From assembly GCF_002078875.1 (NCBI RefSeq), contig NC_034409.1, positions 10,387,399 to 10,451,398 on the forward strand: 64,000 nucleotides of DNA, given 5' to 3'. Shown piece after piece: positions 1 through 49,578 of this stretch. Every line of letters starts with the position of its first letter. Position 1 is the stretch's first letter. The notes beneath the pieces are model-generated. The model was not told the DNA's origin. It did not search any database and was given only the letters and a program-made list of their open reading frames with translations. The translations under genes and the position numbers were made by a program. The stretch comes from Numida meleagris. Taxonomy: Eukaryota; Chordata; Aves; Galliformes; Numididae.

Positions 1-25
1 GTAATGATTGTCATTTTAAAACTAG

Positions 26-35849
<35,824 letters not shown>

Positions 35850-36947
35850 AGAACTCAGCAGCTTCCATTTACAGAGAAATTTTGGACAGCATAGAATTAA
35901 GGTGTAATGTAAAGATCAACCATTTTTAAACTACTTGATAGTCAAGTTTGTTGAACTTCTTTTAATATTTATGGGTGTTATTGGTGTTTTGTCTATCAGT
36001 GTTGTTTTATAAATATTGAAGTAACTTACAGTATATGCAAGTATGGTGACATATCTCCTGAAGATACTTGAATGGGTGAACAATTTTGCAAAGACATTAT
36101 TACTGGATGATTATGGTTTTGTAGAAAAAGATCATATGACCTCTTTTATGCTGCTCTTCAGATTATCTTAGAAGGAGTAACATATTATAGCTTTATTTAA
36201 CACAATTATTCTTTCTATGAGCCATATACTTCTCTTCAGATATGACAAAAGTTCTACTGAGAGATATATACATCTATCAAAGACAGCATATATGACCCTG
36301 TTTCTTTTACCCCCTTAAGAGAGGTCAAAAATTTCAATATTTCATTGAAAAAAACCATCCCTTTTGAAAGTAATCTTTTCACGGTTGAGAAACTTTGACA
36401 AGCCTTCAGTCAATGGAGTTCTCATAGAATTCAGTATTGCTTCCTTTTACACAGTGCTTATAGGCTCTATTTCTGTATTTGGTCCCTTTAGTGTGAAGGT
36501 GGTCCCCTAAGAGATATCTCAAAGAACTCTCTGGATGTGTGAAGAGATGTAGAAATGGATGGGTTAGCAAACTGTTCATCATTTGTTCAAAGTTAGTTGC
36601 AGAACTAACTGTGAATTTACAATGCTAGAAAGTGTATCTGATAGGATTTGAAAAAGTAGTCTTGATTTGCCACTGACAGACTTTTGCCACTAAAAGATAT
36701 TTCAACTAAATATGTCCAAATCCTTCTGAAGAGGTAAATGTTAAAAATTGAAAGGAATCTATGTATTTATTTAAAAGTAATGCTGTTTACAGCAGGAAAA
36801 AAATAGTTGAATCTGGCACCTGGATGAGAGACAGCAGTAGGAAAATTAAGGTATATACTGATAAACTTTTCAGAGACTTCAAATATTTAATAAGATTTGA
36901 CCTAAATTTTGTCAAAAATATATCCTTTGTGTAGTCCCTTTAAGGGC

Positions 36948-36953
36948 AATAAA
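36948..36953 (+). promoter_or_regulatory. HGF: Candidate proximal poly(A) signal AATAAA
   Basis: Canonical hexamer about 1.1 kb after the stop codon. Its use would give a shorter HGF mRNA. Confidence 0.35.
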
Positions 36954-38148
36954 ATTATTGCGGGGAGATAATCTTGTACAAAATGGGGAAAACATCACCA
37001 GTAGTTAAGCACCTTGTGTTTCCTGCCTGCATGTAGAACCATCATTTTCCTTTATGTTGATTTGGAAAGGGGACAGATAATCAGCATCTGTGAAAAGTGC
37101 TTGTTCCCCTTTAGATATGTAACCATATGTCTGGCATTATTATTCAATTAGCAGATGGTAGTAAGTTATAGGTGGCAACAACTACCCTGTAAATTCTAGA
37201 AAGTAGATAAAACGCATATCCAGTTATTTTTACTACTGTACATGCAATTGCATAAATAACTGCACTATTACTTTACTTGTGACAGTCTAATTGTATATGT
37301 TTCCAGTAGCAAATTGTAAGGTATATATATCATATCTAACTGCATAGCCGCTAAGCTGACATGATGATGTAGACATGTAAAAGAAGATTTTATTTCATTC
37401 AGAAGACGCAGGGCTGAGTTCTGCCCTGGCAGAAAGTAACCATTTCAGGAGAGCTGTCATGGGAGGCCATCCTCATGTTAACTCACCAAATTATTTTCTT
37501 CAGCAGTGCAATTTGGCTACAATGAGACTCAATTATGCTTACATTTCCTAGTCATCTAGGATGAATTTCAGCCCATGCTTAAATGGCTTGGCTTGCTGAG
37601 ATTTGTGTCAAGCATCCAGCAACATCTACTGGTGCATAGGAAGAAATATTTTAGGAAGCAGAGCCTCTGAAATTCCTCCTGATGTAAATAGTTTCTTTGG
37701 AACAGAAGCAACTTTGCTGTACTGGAGACCTGAAGCTGTGGATGCTACATGGATAGTCTGTCTATTCTGGCTGCTCCTGAAGGTTTTGTACTCCTTTTTG
37801 TCTCTCTTACTAACCAGGCTTAAAGAAGGCAGGATTTAGCCTGTTGTATTTACAATTAATTATTGCCATTTATGTAAAGACTGTATTCTTACTAAGTATA
37901 TACTGACTGCAGCATATTGGAAGAATTAAATTTTTTGAGAGAGATTTTTGAGAAAACTCCAAGTGAGTTTTGTTTTCAGTCATTAGTAGAATGTGGATAA
38001 AATAATAATTCCATGTTCACTCTTTGTACCCTAGGAATTGTTATGTGCTCACTGTATTATATGTGCAGGCGTTTTGTTATGTCTATCTAAAAAATTGAAT
38101 CTTAAAATATTTTAGTTATAATCTTCTGCTGTGCAGAAGGCCGTGATT

Positions 38149-38181
38149 TATATATATATACACACACACATATATATATAT
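38149..38181. repeat. TA-CA-TA compound dinucleotide repeat
   Basis: Five or so TA steps, then four CA steps, then TA steps again. The tract is nearly self-complementary at its ends. Confidence 0.85.
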
Positions 38182-39760
38182 GATTAAAAAATACTGTTTT
38201 TTGTTAGACAATGTGTAAGGATTTTTACCTGTTTGTTCTAGGCATCACCTCAGTAAAATAAGTTGTGCAGAGCTGATGCTCCAGAACTTAACATGTTTGT
38301 ATGCACTTGCTTATCAGGTGCTCTTGCTCTCTCTATCTCTGTATGGAGGGCACATGAGACTCTGAAAAGCAAGGGAAGAGAAGAATAATGATATGTGGTA
38401 ATGAATTTGTACTTCATTTATTCCTGTGAATATTTCTTGTTGGTACCAATGGTACCGTGCCAGGCAACTGTTATAACTACAGGATTCTCTTAAGAAAGGA
38501 CACTCTATAAATACTCATTCATTGTTCTAACATATTTCTTTCTATAATAACAGGTGGACATAATCTAGTGCCCATCTAAATTTGTGAAAAGCCTCTTAAT
38601 AACTTCCGTGGGATCTGGACTTTACTTTGCAGATGTAATTTTGTTCATATTATAATTAAAGGATACAGAGCGTAAACTCTTATCTAAGGACATTCTTAAA
38701 CTCCTTTGATTTTCATCTTCCTTTTCCTTACTGCAACTAATTTATGGACTCTGAAAAGTGTAATAACTGGACACAAAATTTTCAAACCTAAGACCTGATT
38801 TTGAGCTGCTGTAGTTAGTTTGACTCAATGACTAATTTTCTTTGGGCATTGGAACTGGCTGACACTTCTCCCTTTCCTTAATGAAAACATTTTTCCTTTA
38901 AAAAAAAGGTTTTTCTTTTCCCCTCTCTCTTTTTCTCTCCTAAATCCCCTGATCCTCAGAGAAACTATAGCTCTCATTGGGAATGTACTGGTCTAAATCT
39001 TTGCTGCTACTGCTGAAATCTTCTGTAGTTTGAGATTAAAATTCTTCCAGGCATTCTGCAGACCTTTGCTGTGTGTAATGCCAATGTACTTGACAGACCT
39101 ACTCGAGTCAGGGTTTTTCAGACAAGGGTCCGAATATACTTCTGAGGGTCAAAATCTACTCAGGCAAAATGTCCCTTGAAATCAATGAATGTGATTATCA
39201 AGAAAGTAGGGGCAGAAATTTGCTCAATGCTTTTCCCTACAGCTGTGCACTGAACTACATGCATCCTTGTACGCCAAAAAGCACACCAGTTCTGGACTAC
39301 ACAGCAACTGCAACAGCAGGTGAGGCTTTATTGCCATCTTTATGGAAGGCTGGTTGTAAACCTGTTCACTCCCATGAAAACTATATAAAACCAAATGTAT
39401 TGGTTATTCAGTCTTCTTTCCTTATCAGTTATTTTCCTCCTCCCTCACATGCACTGGTATGTTATTGTTTTTTGAATGTTAGGGCTGCTGGCAGGAACTG
39501 ACATGGCTTTTCATCCTAAAATTTTACAGTGTTCCTTTTTAGATATACTCTTGGGCATTTGTGTACAGTGTTTCCTTGTGTGGGATCAATTCAGGGAGCT
39601 GCTTGTGGAATTCAGTGTATGATAAGAGTATTTTTTCATATTTAAGTGGGAAAAATAATGCTTCCATTAAAGATAACTAACCAAATGCCTAACAAAAAGG
39701 GAACACTGTGGTTATAACCTGTATTGCAATCTTCTGTAATTAATGGCATCTTCACTAGTT

Positions 39761-39811
39761 AATAAAGTTGGTATTTTTGTAACCATGTTTACTCTTATTA
39801 TTCTTAATAAA
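39761..39811 (+). promoter_or_regulatory. HGF: Candidate distal poly(A) signals (two AATAAA)
   Basis: AATAAA at 39761-39766 and again at 39806-39811, with T-rich sequence between and after them. This is the most likely end of the full-length HGF transcript. Confidence 0.5.
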
Positions 39812-39830
39812 GTATTTTATAAAAAATATC

Positions 39831-41739
39831 AACCTAATTAGCATTATATTTCTTATTTAAAGAAGAATCTTTGGAACTGCACTGTTAGACAAAGCCTTAG
39901 AAAAAGGAGTGTCTACCACTCCTAATTTCAGTAAGGGATTTTACTGTGTAGAGTAAAGAGGACTGGTATTTTAAAGATCTTCATGCATCCAATAGCAAGA
40001 CCACACATAAAATGAAAGATAAATCCAAATCAAGGTGTGATCCTGCTAAGCCTCTCCAAAAGATTCATACTGGAATTCTGCATAGACAACGACCCAAACA
40101 TACTGTGGGGAGAGTAATTTGGAGTGAAAAGTGTGTGCTTAATCTAAACATGAGCATTTGACAGGAAGCTTGTAGTTTCTTACAGTTCCACTGTGATATG
40201 TTTGGCTTTTAAAATGTCTCTTAACATAATCAATTTCATTTCAGGAAAGAGCCTCCATTACTGTCACTTGGTATTACCAGTGTTACTTAATTTGATGGAA
40301 AGAGAACAAATCTAGGTGCTGTATTAGATGTACTTGATACCAAAAACAGTCAACAGCAATTGCTAGGAAAAAAAGAAAACAGCTGTGAGCCTCATTAGCA
40401 TCACTGGATGAGTATCTCTGTCCAGCTGAGTACTGTCAAGCTCCTATAGCATCATGGCATTCTGGTTCAGCTAGTTCAAATAAGGGACAGTAAGTTCATA
40501 GCTTGTTTTTCATTATCCAGATGAAATTTCTACTTTCGATGCATTTCTGGTTGCATGGAAATTTTGATGGTTTAAATACATATTTGCAACAACTCCAACT
40601 ATATCAATAATAAATCATTCTTCAAATGATTTCATGTACAGTGTTTGAAGTATGATTATAAATCTTCCATTGCAAATATTTCATTCTTTTTATTTGTAGC
40701 CCAAAAAGGGGATTTTCTAATTGGTTCATAAAATCAATGGATTTTTTTAAGAACTCCTGAAATCAATGGGAAACTTGCCAATAACCAACCATGAAGGCAT
40801 GCTTCCAAAATTATAAAAATCCAAATATAATCTGTATATCAAATCTAGTTCTTCTTATAGTTTTACAAAGTGTTAAGAATGATTGTGTGACCTGTCTACT
40901 TCCTGAGAGCCATGAGAATTAACTGCTTGCACAACAAAGATCTACAAAGGGATATTGCCTTTCTATTACAATCTCCTGTTAAGGTTTTATCTTTTGCAGT
41001 TGCAAGAACACTGTAATCTGTAGATGATAAATGATGAAAACCACATAGATGATCAGTACTTGATTTCTGCTCTTTGTTATTTAGCAAGCCTCGTGTAAAC
41101 AGAGCAGGCCATTTAGAAGAGTTCAGTTGTGTATCAACTCTGCCTTCAAAAGCACCGACTTCTGGACAGCTACGTCCCAATAAAAACACTTACAATAAAT
41201 AGGAAAGAAAACAGCTGTGAAGAAAAAGGCAAATCATAAAAAGATCAAGACCAAAGTAAGCCCTAAAATGAACAGACAAATTTTTCAGTCTCCGTTTTTA
41301 TGCCATAGGATATGTGGCATGAAATTTGCAACAGAATAACTTAATAGCTGATTCACTCTGGTTTAGGACACTTGAGAAGATGCAGTGACACCATATGGTC
41401 ACAGAAGACGTTATGCATGTTGTGCTTCCATGTCTGAAGATATGATCCTACTTTTACTGTAATTAATGTCAACCCATTTTCTAGGGCTAGTGGGTAGATC
41501 CTAAATCCTCCTCCTGAACCTTCTGGCCATCCTCATATACTCTTTGATTCTGGCTTTTTCAAGCACTCAAGGCATGCTCCAAATTGATCCTGTGTGGCAA
41601 AGGAGAAAAGTATATACTTTCATTCAAACATGGACATCAAAGTTCCACTGAAGCTTTACTCAGAGCAATTTGCTTCCAATTAAAATATTTTTTCCTTAAA
41701 ATGATGATGATAATAAAAATAGTAACTATGGCAACATGA
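39831..41739. other. Intergenic, nothing recognised
   Basis: AT-rich DNA downstream of HGF, with only short chance ORFs. I see no exon, RNA gene or mobile element. Confidence 0.7.
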
Positions 41740-42486
41740 TCGTAGAATCATAGATTCATGGAATGGCCTGGGTTGAAAAGGACCTCAAAGATCATTGAGT
41801 TTCAACCCCCCTGCTGAGTGCAGGGTCACCAACCACTAGACCAGGCTGCCCAGAGCCACGTCCAGCCTGGCCTTGGACACCTCCAGGGATGGGGCATCCA
41901 CAACCTCCCTGGGCAACCTGTTCCATTGCGTCACCACCCTCTGTGTGAAAAACTTTCTCCTAATATCTAACCTGAATCTCCCCTGTCTCAGTTTAAAAGC
42001 ATTCCCCCTTATCCTATCGCTATCCACCCTTGTGAACAATCGATCCCCCTCCTGTTTATACGCTCCCTTCAAGTATTGGAAGGCCACAATGAGGTCTCCC
42101 TTGAGCCTTCTCTTCTCCAAACTAAACAAGCCCAGTTCCCTCAACCCTTCCTCATAGGAGAGGTGCTCCAGCCCTCTGATCATCTTGGTGGCCCTCCTCT
42201 GAACTCGTTCCAAGAGCTCCATGTCTTTCTTGTGCTGGGGCCCCCAGGCCTGGACGCAGTACTCCAGATGTGGCCTCACAAGAGCTGAGTAGAGGGGGAC
42301 CACCACCTCCCTCTCCCTGCTGACCATTCCTCTTTTAATGCAGCCCAGAACATAGTTGGCCTTCCTGGCTGCAAGTGCACACTGCTTTCTCATGTCCAGC
42401 TTCTTGTACTCCAGGACTCCCAAGTCCTTCTCTGCAGGGCTGCTCTCAAGGAGTTCTTCCCCCAGTCTGCATAAATACCTGGGATA
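41740..42486 (-). mobile_element. CR1 LINE, young copy with open C-terminal ORF2
   Basis: On the minus strand an uninterrupted frame (about 41836-42423) encodes the ORF2 C-terminus: [54 protein letters not shown] and [11 protein letters not shown]. The octamer-type 3' tail lies at 41743-41765. It is near-identical to the copy at 12908-13553 where they overlap, but about 100 bp longer on its 5' side. Confidence 0.95.
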
Positions 42487-45400
42487 TGATGGAAGCAGTT
42501 AGTTTTAATGTAGTTCTTACACTCAGAATACCTTAGTGTAAAAGCACTAATGGAAAAACCTGTGACACTTTAGAACCTAAGAGATGGTAGGGATATCTTG
42601 AGAAATGTGTCTGCTTAAGATAGTGCTGCCGTCAGGTTATATAAAATATCTTACTGGAAGAGAAGTCATACAAGACAGTGCAATTCACAGCAGTTTATTA
42701 AAAACAAGACAGAATATATGACATTAGGAGAACACATTGGATTAGAGGAGGCCAGCTGAAGAACAAGGAGTATAGTCTTTTTCTCAGTTTAAGAGAAGTT
42801 TTACCTTAAGTAACATATGAGTTTATGGTACTTAATTCAGTTTAGATTATACTAAATGAAAATTTTCCAGATGGTTTTCTTTCCTTGTGGTTTAATGTCA
42901 TCATGATACACAATCCAAGGAAATAGGCATTTACATCAACATTGCTGTTACAAACCATGTCAACAATAGTCTCACGTCTTGGGCGTAAATATACCATCTG
43001 CTGTTCAGCGTTGAGTTCAACAGTACTGTAACTTCATGGAGCAGTTACAAAACTACCACCACCACATAGTTTCTTCTTTCCCTCTCTCTGTCTTAAATCA
43101 AAGCTGAGAAAAGCCACTGCTTACTGTATCTTTGCATTAAGCCTTCCTTTAAAAGCCCTTGTTTGTCCTGTGCTTCACCACATGGCAGCTGAGTCCCCAT
43201 GACTGCCCAATTCTATCATTTTTTGAAATTTAAGTTTCTGTTGTAAAAGTCCCCACATAGCATTATTTTTTTTTGCTTTTGAACCCCTTCAGTATATGTC
43301 TCCAAGAATACCTGTAGGAGGTGAAAAATACTTGCTGTCTTGAAATGCTCACAGCTACCAGGCTGCAACTATCCACACAGATGTTCCTAGATTGTGATCA
43401 AGTGTATTAACACAAGGGAAAGGTAGATGCTAGAGCCTTCTACATATTCCATCCACATCAGTAAGGCTCAGTTATCTGTGGGGAGGTGCTCTGCAGCCAT
43501 CCATACCAAACTGTTCATAATAGCCAGAGGCTTGCACAAAATGATACAGATTACATATGGGCACAGAACCGTATGCACACCACTCTCATACAGATGCATA
43601 CAGCTGCCTTTGCAGTGTTATCTAGCTGATCATGCAGAACTCCTTGGTTCACGCAGATACTTCAGGAAACAGGTTATAACCTAGGATTACCCTAAACTTC
43701 AAAATGCCAACTGGAATGCCTTGGTGTAGGAATAGGACAATCTGAGAGGAAAGGTCTACCCAGACTGTTTATTTTTGTCTAATGATCAAGAATAACAAGA
43801 GTAAGCTTAATGGTGACACTCAGCAGTATGATTTTTTTGCATCCTGAAGTTGTGCACTTGTGATGGCAGAATTCTGTAGTAGAAACCTGAGCTGGGTGTG
43901 AGAGTCTTGTATGCCACACTTAGCTGGTTTTCTTAATTTCCTGCTCAATCTTTTCAGTCCTAACACACAGAGTACTTTGTCCAGTGCCATGACTGGGGGA
44001 GCTGCAGTGTGACTACATGGACAAAATGCACTGAACTGAGTTCCTGTACTCTGGAATAGCTGGTCCAAACTGATCAATTCAGATCTGCCCTGACAGCCTG
44101 TTTACATATGTCTTTGTGTATGCCTATTTCTCTGTGTGTGTATGCACAAGTACCTGTTCTGCCTAAAGCAATATATAGGCCCTCTCACTGGTGCTTATTG
44201 TCCTGGAAGCAGATGAATAGACCTGATTAGTGTTCAACCAGCTGTGTTCAAGTTTGAACCCATCAGTGAAACTATAGTCTGCACATCAAAGCCCTAAATG
44301 TTAGAAATGAACAACCTCAGCCATGGCTCTAAAGATGTCCAAACAATCTAGTGAATCAATACTAAACATGTGCACCCACAGTGTTTATTGAAATGGTGCA
44401 CAGGCCCTTAGAGACCCTTCCAGATGCTTTTTCCCTTTTATTGCACTTAAATTTTGCTAGTTACCAGTAAGGGCAGGGCTTAGTGTTAAGACTGTTTTTA
44501 AAGCAAATCGTTTTCCTGTAGCAACCTGCTTCGTTACTGGAGCACTTTCTGGGTTGCTATACTAATCAATTTGGTTATGAGTCCCTTCTACAGTGCTGGA
44601 TGGGTTTTCCAGGCTGACATCCCACTTTATCTTAGCAAAGAGACTGTAAACATGGTATTCTTTAATTATCTCTGGTTCTACTTAGTGTTAATGACTTTCT
44701 AGTCGATGTAACTCTATAAAACTGATTGCTGAGTTTAACTTTCTACTCAAGTTTTCATTTAGCCATACCTTTCTTTCTTGTTTACACACGTGCTTAAAAA
44801 AATATTTTCTTTAGATAGCCTTTGCATTAAATCTACCCCCAAATTTTCTTATCAGTGAGTTTTCCATCATGACATGCTGATCTTACCAACTCTGTCTGCA
44901 AGAGTATGTCAGTTTTACTGCCATGTTTGACAGAGTCCAGGCTGTTTTCCAACTGAAATCTATTTGTTTTCTCTCCAGCCTCCCTCCCCAGGTTCCCTCT
45001 CTGTGTAGTTTCCTCTGGAGAGGTATTTCCCTGCCTATTTGATTATGGATTGTGCATTCCCTTTTAAAAGTGGCAGCAGAGTTTTGTACTCTTCCACCTT
45101 GTCAGTGTTAGGGCAGATTTCTGAGAGGCTGGTCACAACAATTCCAGCCTCTCCACACTGAGTACAGAAATAGTTTCCCATTTCACTGACAAATTCTTCA
45201 CTTCATAAAATATTCCTTACCTGTAAAGCAGTTTCAAACTAAATACAGGAGGGAATCTGTGAAATTTATGGAGGCTCAAGCAACCAAGGCTTACAGGAAG
45301 GCACCTCACTTGGGCGCCAAACAAAAATTTTGGATGTGCTTCTCACTGAAATATTTAAATGTACCCTTGTCATTCTCATATTCCTCTGAATGTTTATTTA

Positions 45401-48400
45401 AGACACTTAAGACAAGTTCATGACTTCCCCTCCTGGGTTGGAGGTAGAGAAGGTAGTGGTGTTTACACAGGCACAGTGTGGTCCAGGGGATTCCTCATCA
45501 CTGCTGACAAACAGCAACTCAAATTCTTTTTGTTCTTGACTTGTTTTTTTTTTGCTTGTGTTTGTTTGCTTGCTGCTTTATTATTCTATTGTAATGCTGA
45601 CAAGAAGAAAATAAACAGGGAAGAGTAGGACTGGACTCTCTGCTGGGTAAGACTTACGGGCTGCTAAAGGCAGCATTTTGGAATGCTCTTCTCTTCACTC
45701 CTCTCTTGGCAGTTTTATTGGCCTACTTAGCTGTCTGAAGACATTTCACTTTCTCTGTTTCAAAAGTGCCTTCCTCCTTATATTCTTAGTAAGAGCGGAA
45801 GTGATTAAGTCCCTTTTTTTTTTTCCTACCCATTCTGCATTGCTGTCTGTGTCCCTCAGCATAGATTCAGCAATAGTTCTGAGCACTTCTATTGCAGGAC
45901 ATTATTCTGCACAGTAAAGAGCAATAATTCCTTGAGCATGATGAAGAATGAAGTACCATGATCACACCATGCTGCATTTCTACATTTGCCTTCCTCTTTT
46001 CAAAGATCATGCCTGTAAAGACTAAGCTCTGTGGTGTGTGAGAGAGAAGAAAAATAATACTCACTCTAGAAAAGACAGTAACTTTTAGAAGAGGTTACTG
46101 CTTATACAGTAAGTTTTTGATTTCTCTTCAGGATGGTCTACCACTTGCAGATGAGTAGGGAATTGAAGTCTGACTTGAAATAGAAAAGTTCTATAGAGAC
46201 AGAGGAGAAAATATTTTCAGGGCTACACTCAGGGAGTTTTAGGAATGAGAAAGTAGGACAGTGATTTTAGTTCTCAGGGCACCAAGCTATAAGAAAGCAG
46301 CTTAGGAACCATGCAGGTTTTGATCACAGCTCATGACACCTGTTGCTGTCAGGTCTCTTTCTCTGGAAGATCCACCTATAAAAAGCTCTGCTTGAAGGAA
46401 AAATTGCAGTATGGCACTGATTTCCCTGAGACAAGCCCTTTGTACATGGGGGTTAAAGATATTTTGGTTTGGTTTGATTTGTTTTCTACCTGCTGTGGGA
46501 AGACTGAAAAAGCAGCTTGAACCACTTTATGTCTGTGAGTGCATTCAGTCAGTCTTTTGAATCCAGTTTAGGAGATGAAAATCAAGGGAAGATAACTTAA
46601 AAAAAAATGTTTTCTTTCAAGCCACATCCTTTCTCTATCCCTTTCCCAGTTTCACACATTCATTAAAAGTGGAGATATATTGCACAGATAAAGCAAACCA
46701 ACCCATCCAAGTTAGAACATATTGCTATTTGATTTAGAAACACTCCTTTTAAGGCTTAGAGTTGATAAAAAAAAAACACATCAAGAGAATACTGTACTCT
46801 GTGGTCATGTTTTAGTAATGCTGACAGGAAATCAAAACTGAAGGGATTCTTCTGTAAAGCCAACTTCCTGTAATTGAAGCCAGGGGAAATATATTTATCT
46901 GTTTACTTGACAAAGAAAGAAGCAAAAACATATTTTCCTCCAACAGCACAGGGGGATTAGATTGTTATTAGTCACTTGTGTACTGGACTTCCCTCCAGAC
47001 TTCTCCTAATATTTTGTCTTATGTTCAAAACAAATACAATATCAGCTCTAAGGAAATTAAAAAATTTCATATAATATAAGAACTAGGAAGATCTTCAAGT
47101 ACCTGACATTTCGCCTTTAAAACCCTAGGGATATTGTCCAGTACTGAGAATTGAGGACTGCCCTTGTGTAGATTTTTTCACAATAAAAGACTGCATGAAT
47201 GCAATCTGGCACAAAACTGCAGCTTCAGAGATGGACAGTCGGTGTAGCGGTGTATTAAGGCATGTCTAAATGGGTTAGGCTTTCCCAAAAAACTTGAATG
47301 TTTATTCCAGTAAAAAGATAACATGAAGTAGAATTGATCTGATTTCAGGAGATTCCGTCACCTTAGTACTTATTGTAATATGTGGTAGAGGATCAGTCAG
47401 CTCTATCACATAGGATTAACGTTACTATTCATGCAGGTGATCTCTATAGTTCTACTGTAAGAATCAGTTAAATGATGATGTGAAGTATAAAAATTTTCTG
47501 AAATATGCCAAGGTCAGGCTCAGCAGCAGATTTTGTCTTTGCTGTGTGTCTCTGATGATACAGAGCTGCCATAAATTTCTTCAAATGCAGTATAGCTTCA
47601 TGCTGCCACATAGCAGTCAAAAGCAGCTGGCAAATCTCATCAGAGATATTTCATTTGATTAATTCTTGTGTATGGGCAGATGTAGTGCAGTCTGTCAAAC
47701 CATGAAATTTAAAAAAAATTAAGATACAGTTCCTAGGGACTCTGCTGCTAGCTGTGTGAAGCTTTGGTAGCTGGAAGAGTGCAAGAATCGACAGTGGATA
47801 TTTCTCCTAACAGGATGTCTTTGATGTGAATCCTAACATAACTGCTTTTGGACATGTTGCATGAGAGAAAGCAGTCAGTTTATCATGTACAAGATAGCTG
47901 ACCAAGATAACTAATACATTAGGTTTCGTCCAATTTAAACATCTCACAGCAGGAAACATCATCCTTCCAGCAAGAGAAGAATCTGTACATTTTATCACCA
48001 TCCTGTGTGTTTTTAAGCTTTTCAATTCTGTCATAATGTTCAAAGTGTTGAGAGAGAATCTCGTATGTAGACTTTGTGATATTAATTCTAAATACTGAAT
48101 ATGCCTACAGAGATTCATCCAGAATGGGTAGATTATTCACCTCCTGACACATTTAGCACCATAATATCAACATGAATGGATAACATTACCTGTTTGGGGT
48201 TCCTTCATAAACATATGTTTAGCTTCATGCATAAACTTAAGTCCCATTGGTAAGTGCCTTATTTTGAAGACACAATTAAACCAGTGAAATTTGTGAAGTA
48301 CTGTAACTGTAGGTGAATGTGGGTAACAATTGCAGGAGGGTCTTGTTTATACAGTACAGCCAGAAACACCATAAACATAAATAAGAGTTCCAAAACTGAC

Positions 48401-48544
48401 ATTAAGAATGTTAACGGTTCCCACACATTCCTTTTCTCTTTTTAAAAACATAGCATAGTCTGACATTGAAAGTCTCAACATCTGGAACTGTATGGAAGAG
48501 GGTACACATTCAAATTTACTTTTGGTTTAATTACAGTTTGTATA
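42487..48544. other. Intergenic, nothing recognised
   Basis: 6 kb of AT-rich sequence with chance ORFs under 105 codons. None has a recognisable domain, splice-flanked coding pattern or repeat signature. Confidence 0.65.
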
Positions 48545-49578
48545 ACCCTATGTTCAGGTGGAGGCCGGTGAGAAGTGGTGTACCGCAGTGGTCCATCTTG
48601 GGATGATACTTTTGGTACTCTTTAACATCTGTATCGATGACATAGATGATGGGATCAAGTGCACCCTCATGAAGTTTATGAATGACACCAAGCTGAGTGG
48701 TGCGGTTGAATCAGCAGAAGGAATGAACGTCATCCAGAGGGACCTGAACAAGCTCAAAAGGTGGGCTCATGTGAACCCAGTGGAGTTCAAAAAGGCCAAG
48801 TGCAAAGTGTTGCATTTAGGTCCGGCTATCCCAGATATGTATACAGACTCAGAGAAGAACTCCTTGAGAGTAGCCCTGCTGAGAAAGACTTAGGGGTCCT
48901 GGCAAATGAAAAACTTAAAATGTGCCAACATTGTGCGCTTGCAGCCCAGAAGGCCAACATTATCCAGGGCTGCATGAGAAGGGTGGGGAGTTGGGGGCAG
49001 CAGGAAGAGGGAGGTGATTGTCCCTCACTACTCGGTCCGTATGAGTCCTCTTCTGGAGTACTGTGTCCAAGTCTGGAGCCCCTAGCTCAGGAAAAGTGTG
49101 GAGCTTTTGAAGTGACTCCAGAGGATGGTTGCTAAGATGATCAGAGGGCTGGAGCACTTCTACAAACTCCCACCCAGACTGGGTGAGTTGGGCTTGTTCA
49201 GCCTGGAGAAGAGGAGGCTCCAGGGAGACTTCCAGTATTTAAAGGGAGATTATAAACAGGAGGGTAATCAACTTTTTACATGAGTAAAAACATGGAGAAT
49301 TTTTTTTAAACGGAAAGAGGTGAGGTTTAGATTAGATGTTGGGGAAGTTTTTCACTCAGACAGTGGTGAGGTTCTGGGACAGGCTGCCCAGAACAGTTGT
49401 GGATGCCCCATCCCTGGAATTGTTCAGATAAAGGTTGGACAGGGCCCTGGGCAACCTGACCTAGTGCCTGATCTAGTGGTTGGCAACTCTGCCTGAGGCA
49501 GAGGGGTTGGATCTTGATGATCCTTCTGACCCAAGTTATTCTTTGACTCTCTGATTCTGTGTTTCTATGATTCTATGA
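48545..49578 (+). mobile_element. CR1 LINE, degraded + strand copy of about 1 kb
   Basis: Starts in the reverse-transcriptase domain (LFNICIDDIDDGIKCTLMKF, then NDTKLSGAV where active elements have ADDTKL). It runs through CALAAQKAN and the C-terminal region with several frameshifts to the 3' end, gattctgtgtttctatgattctatga, at about 49553-49577. The catalytic FADD Ala is changed, so the copy is dead. Confidence 0.93.

Larger units (their letters stand above)
35850..39830 (+). other. HGF: Probable HGF 3' UTR
   Basis: An AT-rich, element-free stretch of about 4 kb follows the stop codon. Overlapping ATTTA pentamers at 36765-36773 and another at 36195-36199 resemble AU-rich instability elements. 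AATAAA motifs occur at 36948, 39761 and 39806. Its length fits the long 3' UTR of mammalian HGF mRNA, but the true end is inferred. A TA/CA/TA dinucleotide tract lies at about 38149-38181. Confidence 0.55.

Noticed and set aside
1..25. Conserved intron 4 element linked to human DFNB39 deafness
   Set aside because: In human the relevant deletions lie about 2 kb after exon 4, within intron 4. Only the last 25 bases of that intron are in the window.
48558..48893. 111-codon frame as a host gene
   Set aside because: The sequence is CR1 reverse transcriptase with frame breaks and a changed ADD motif.
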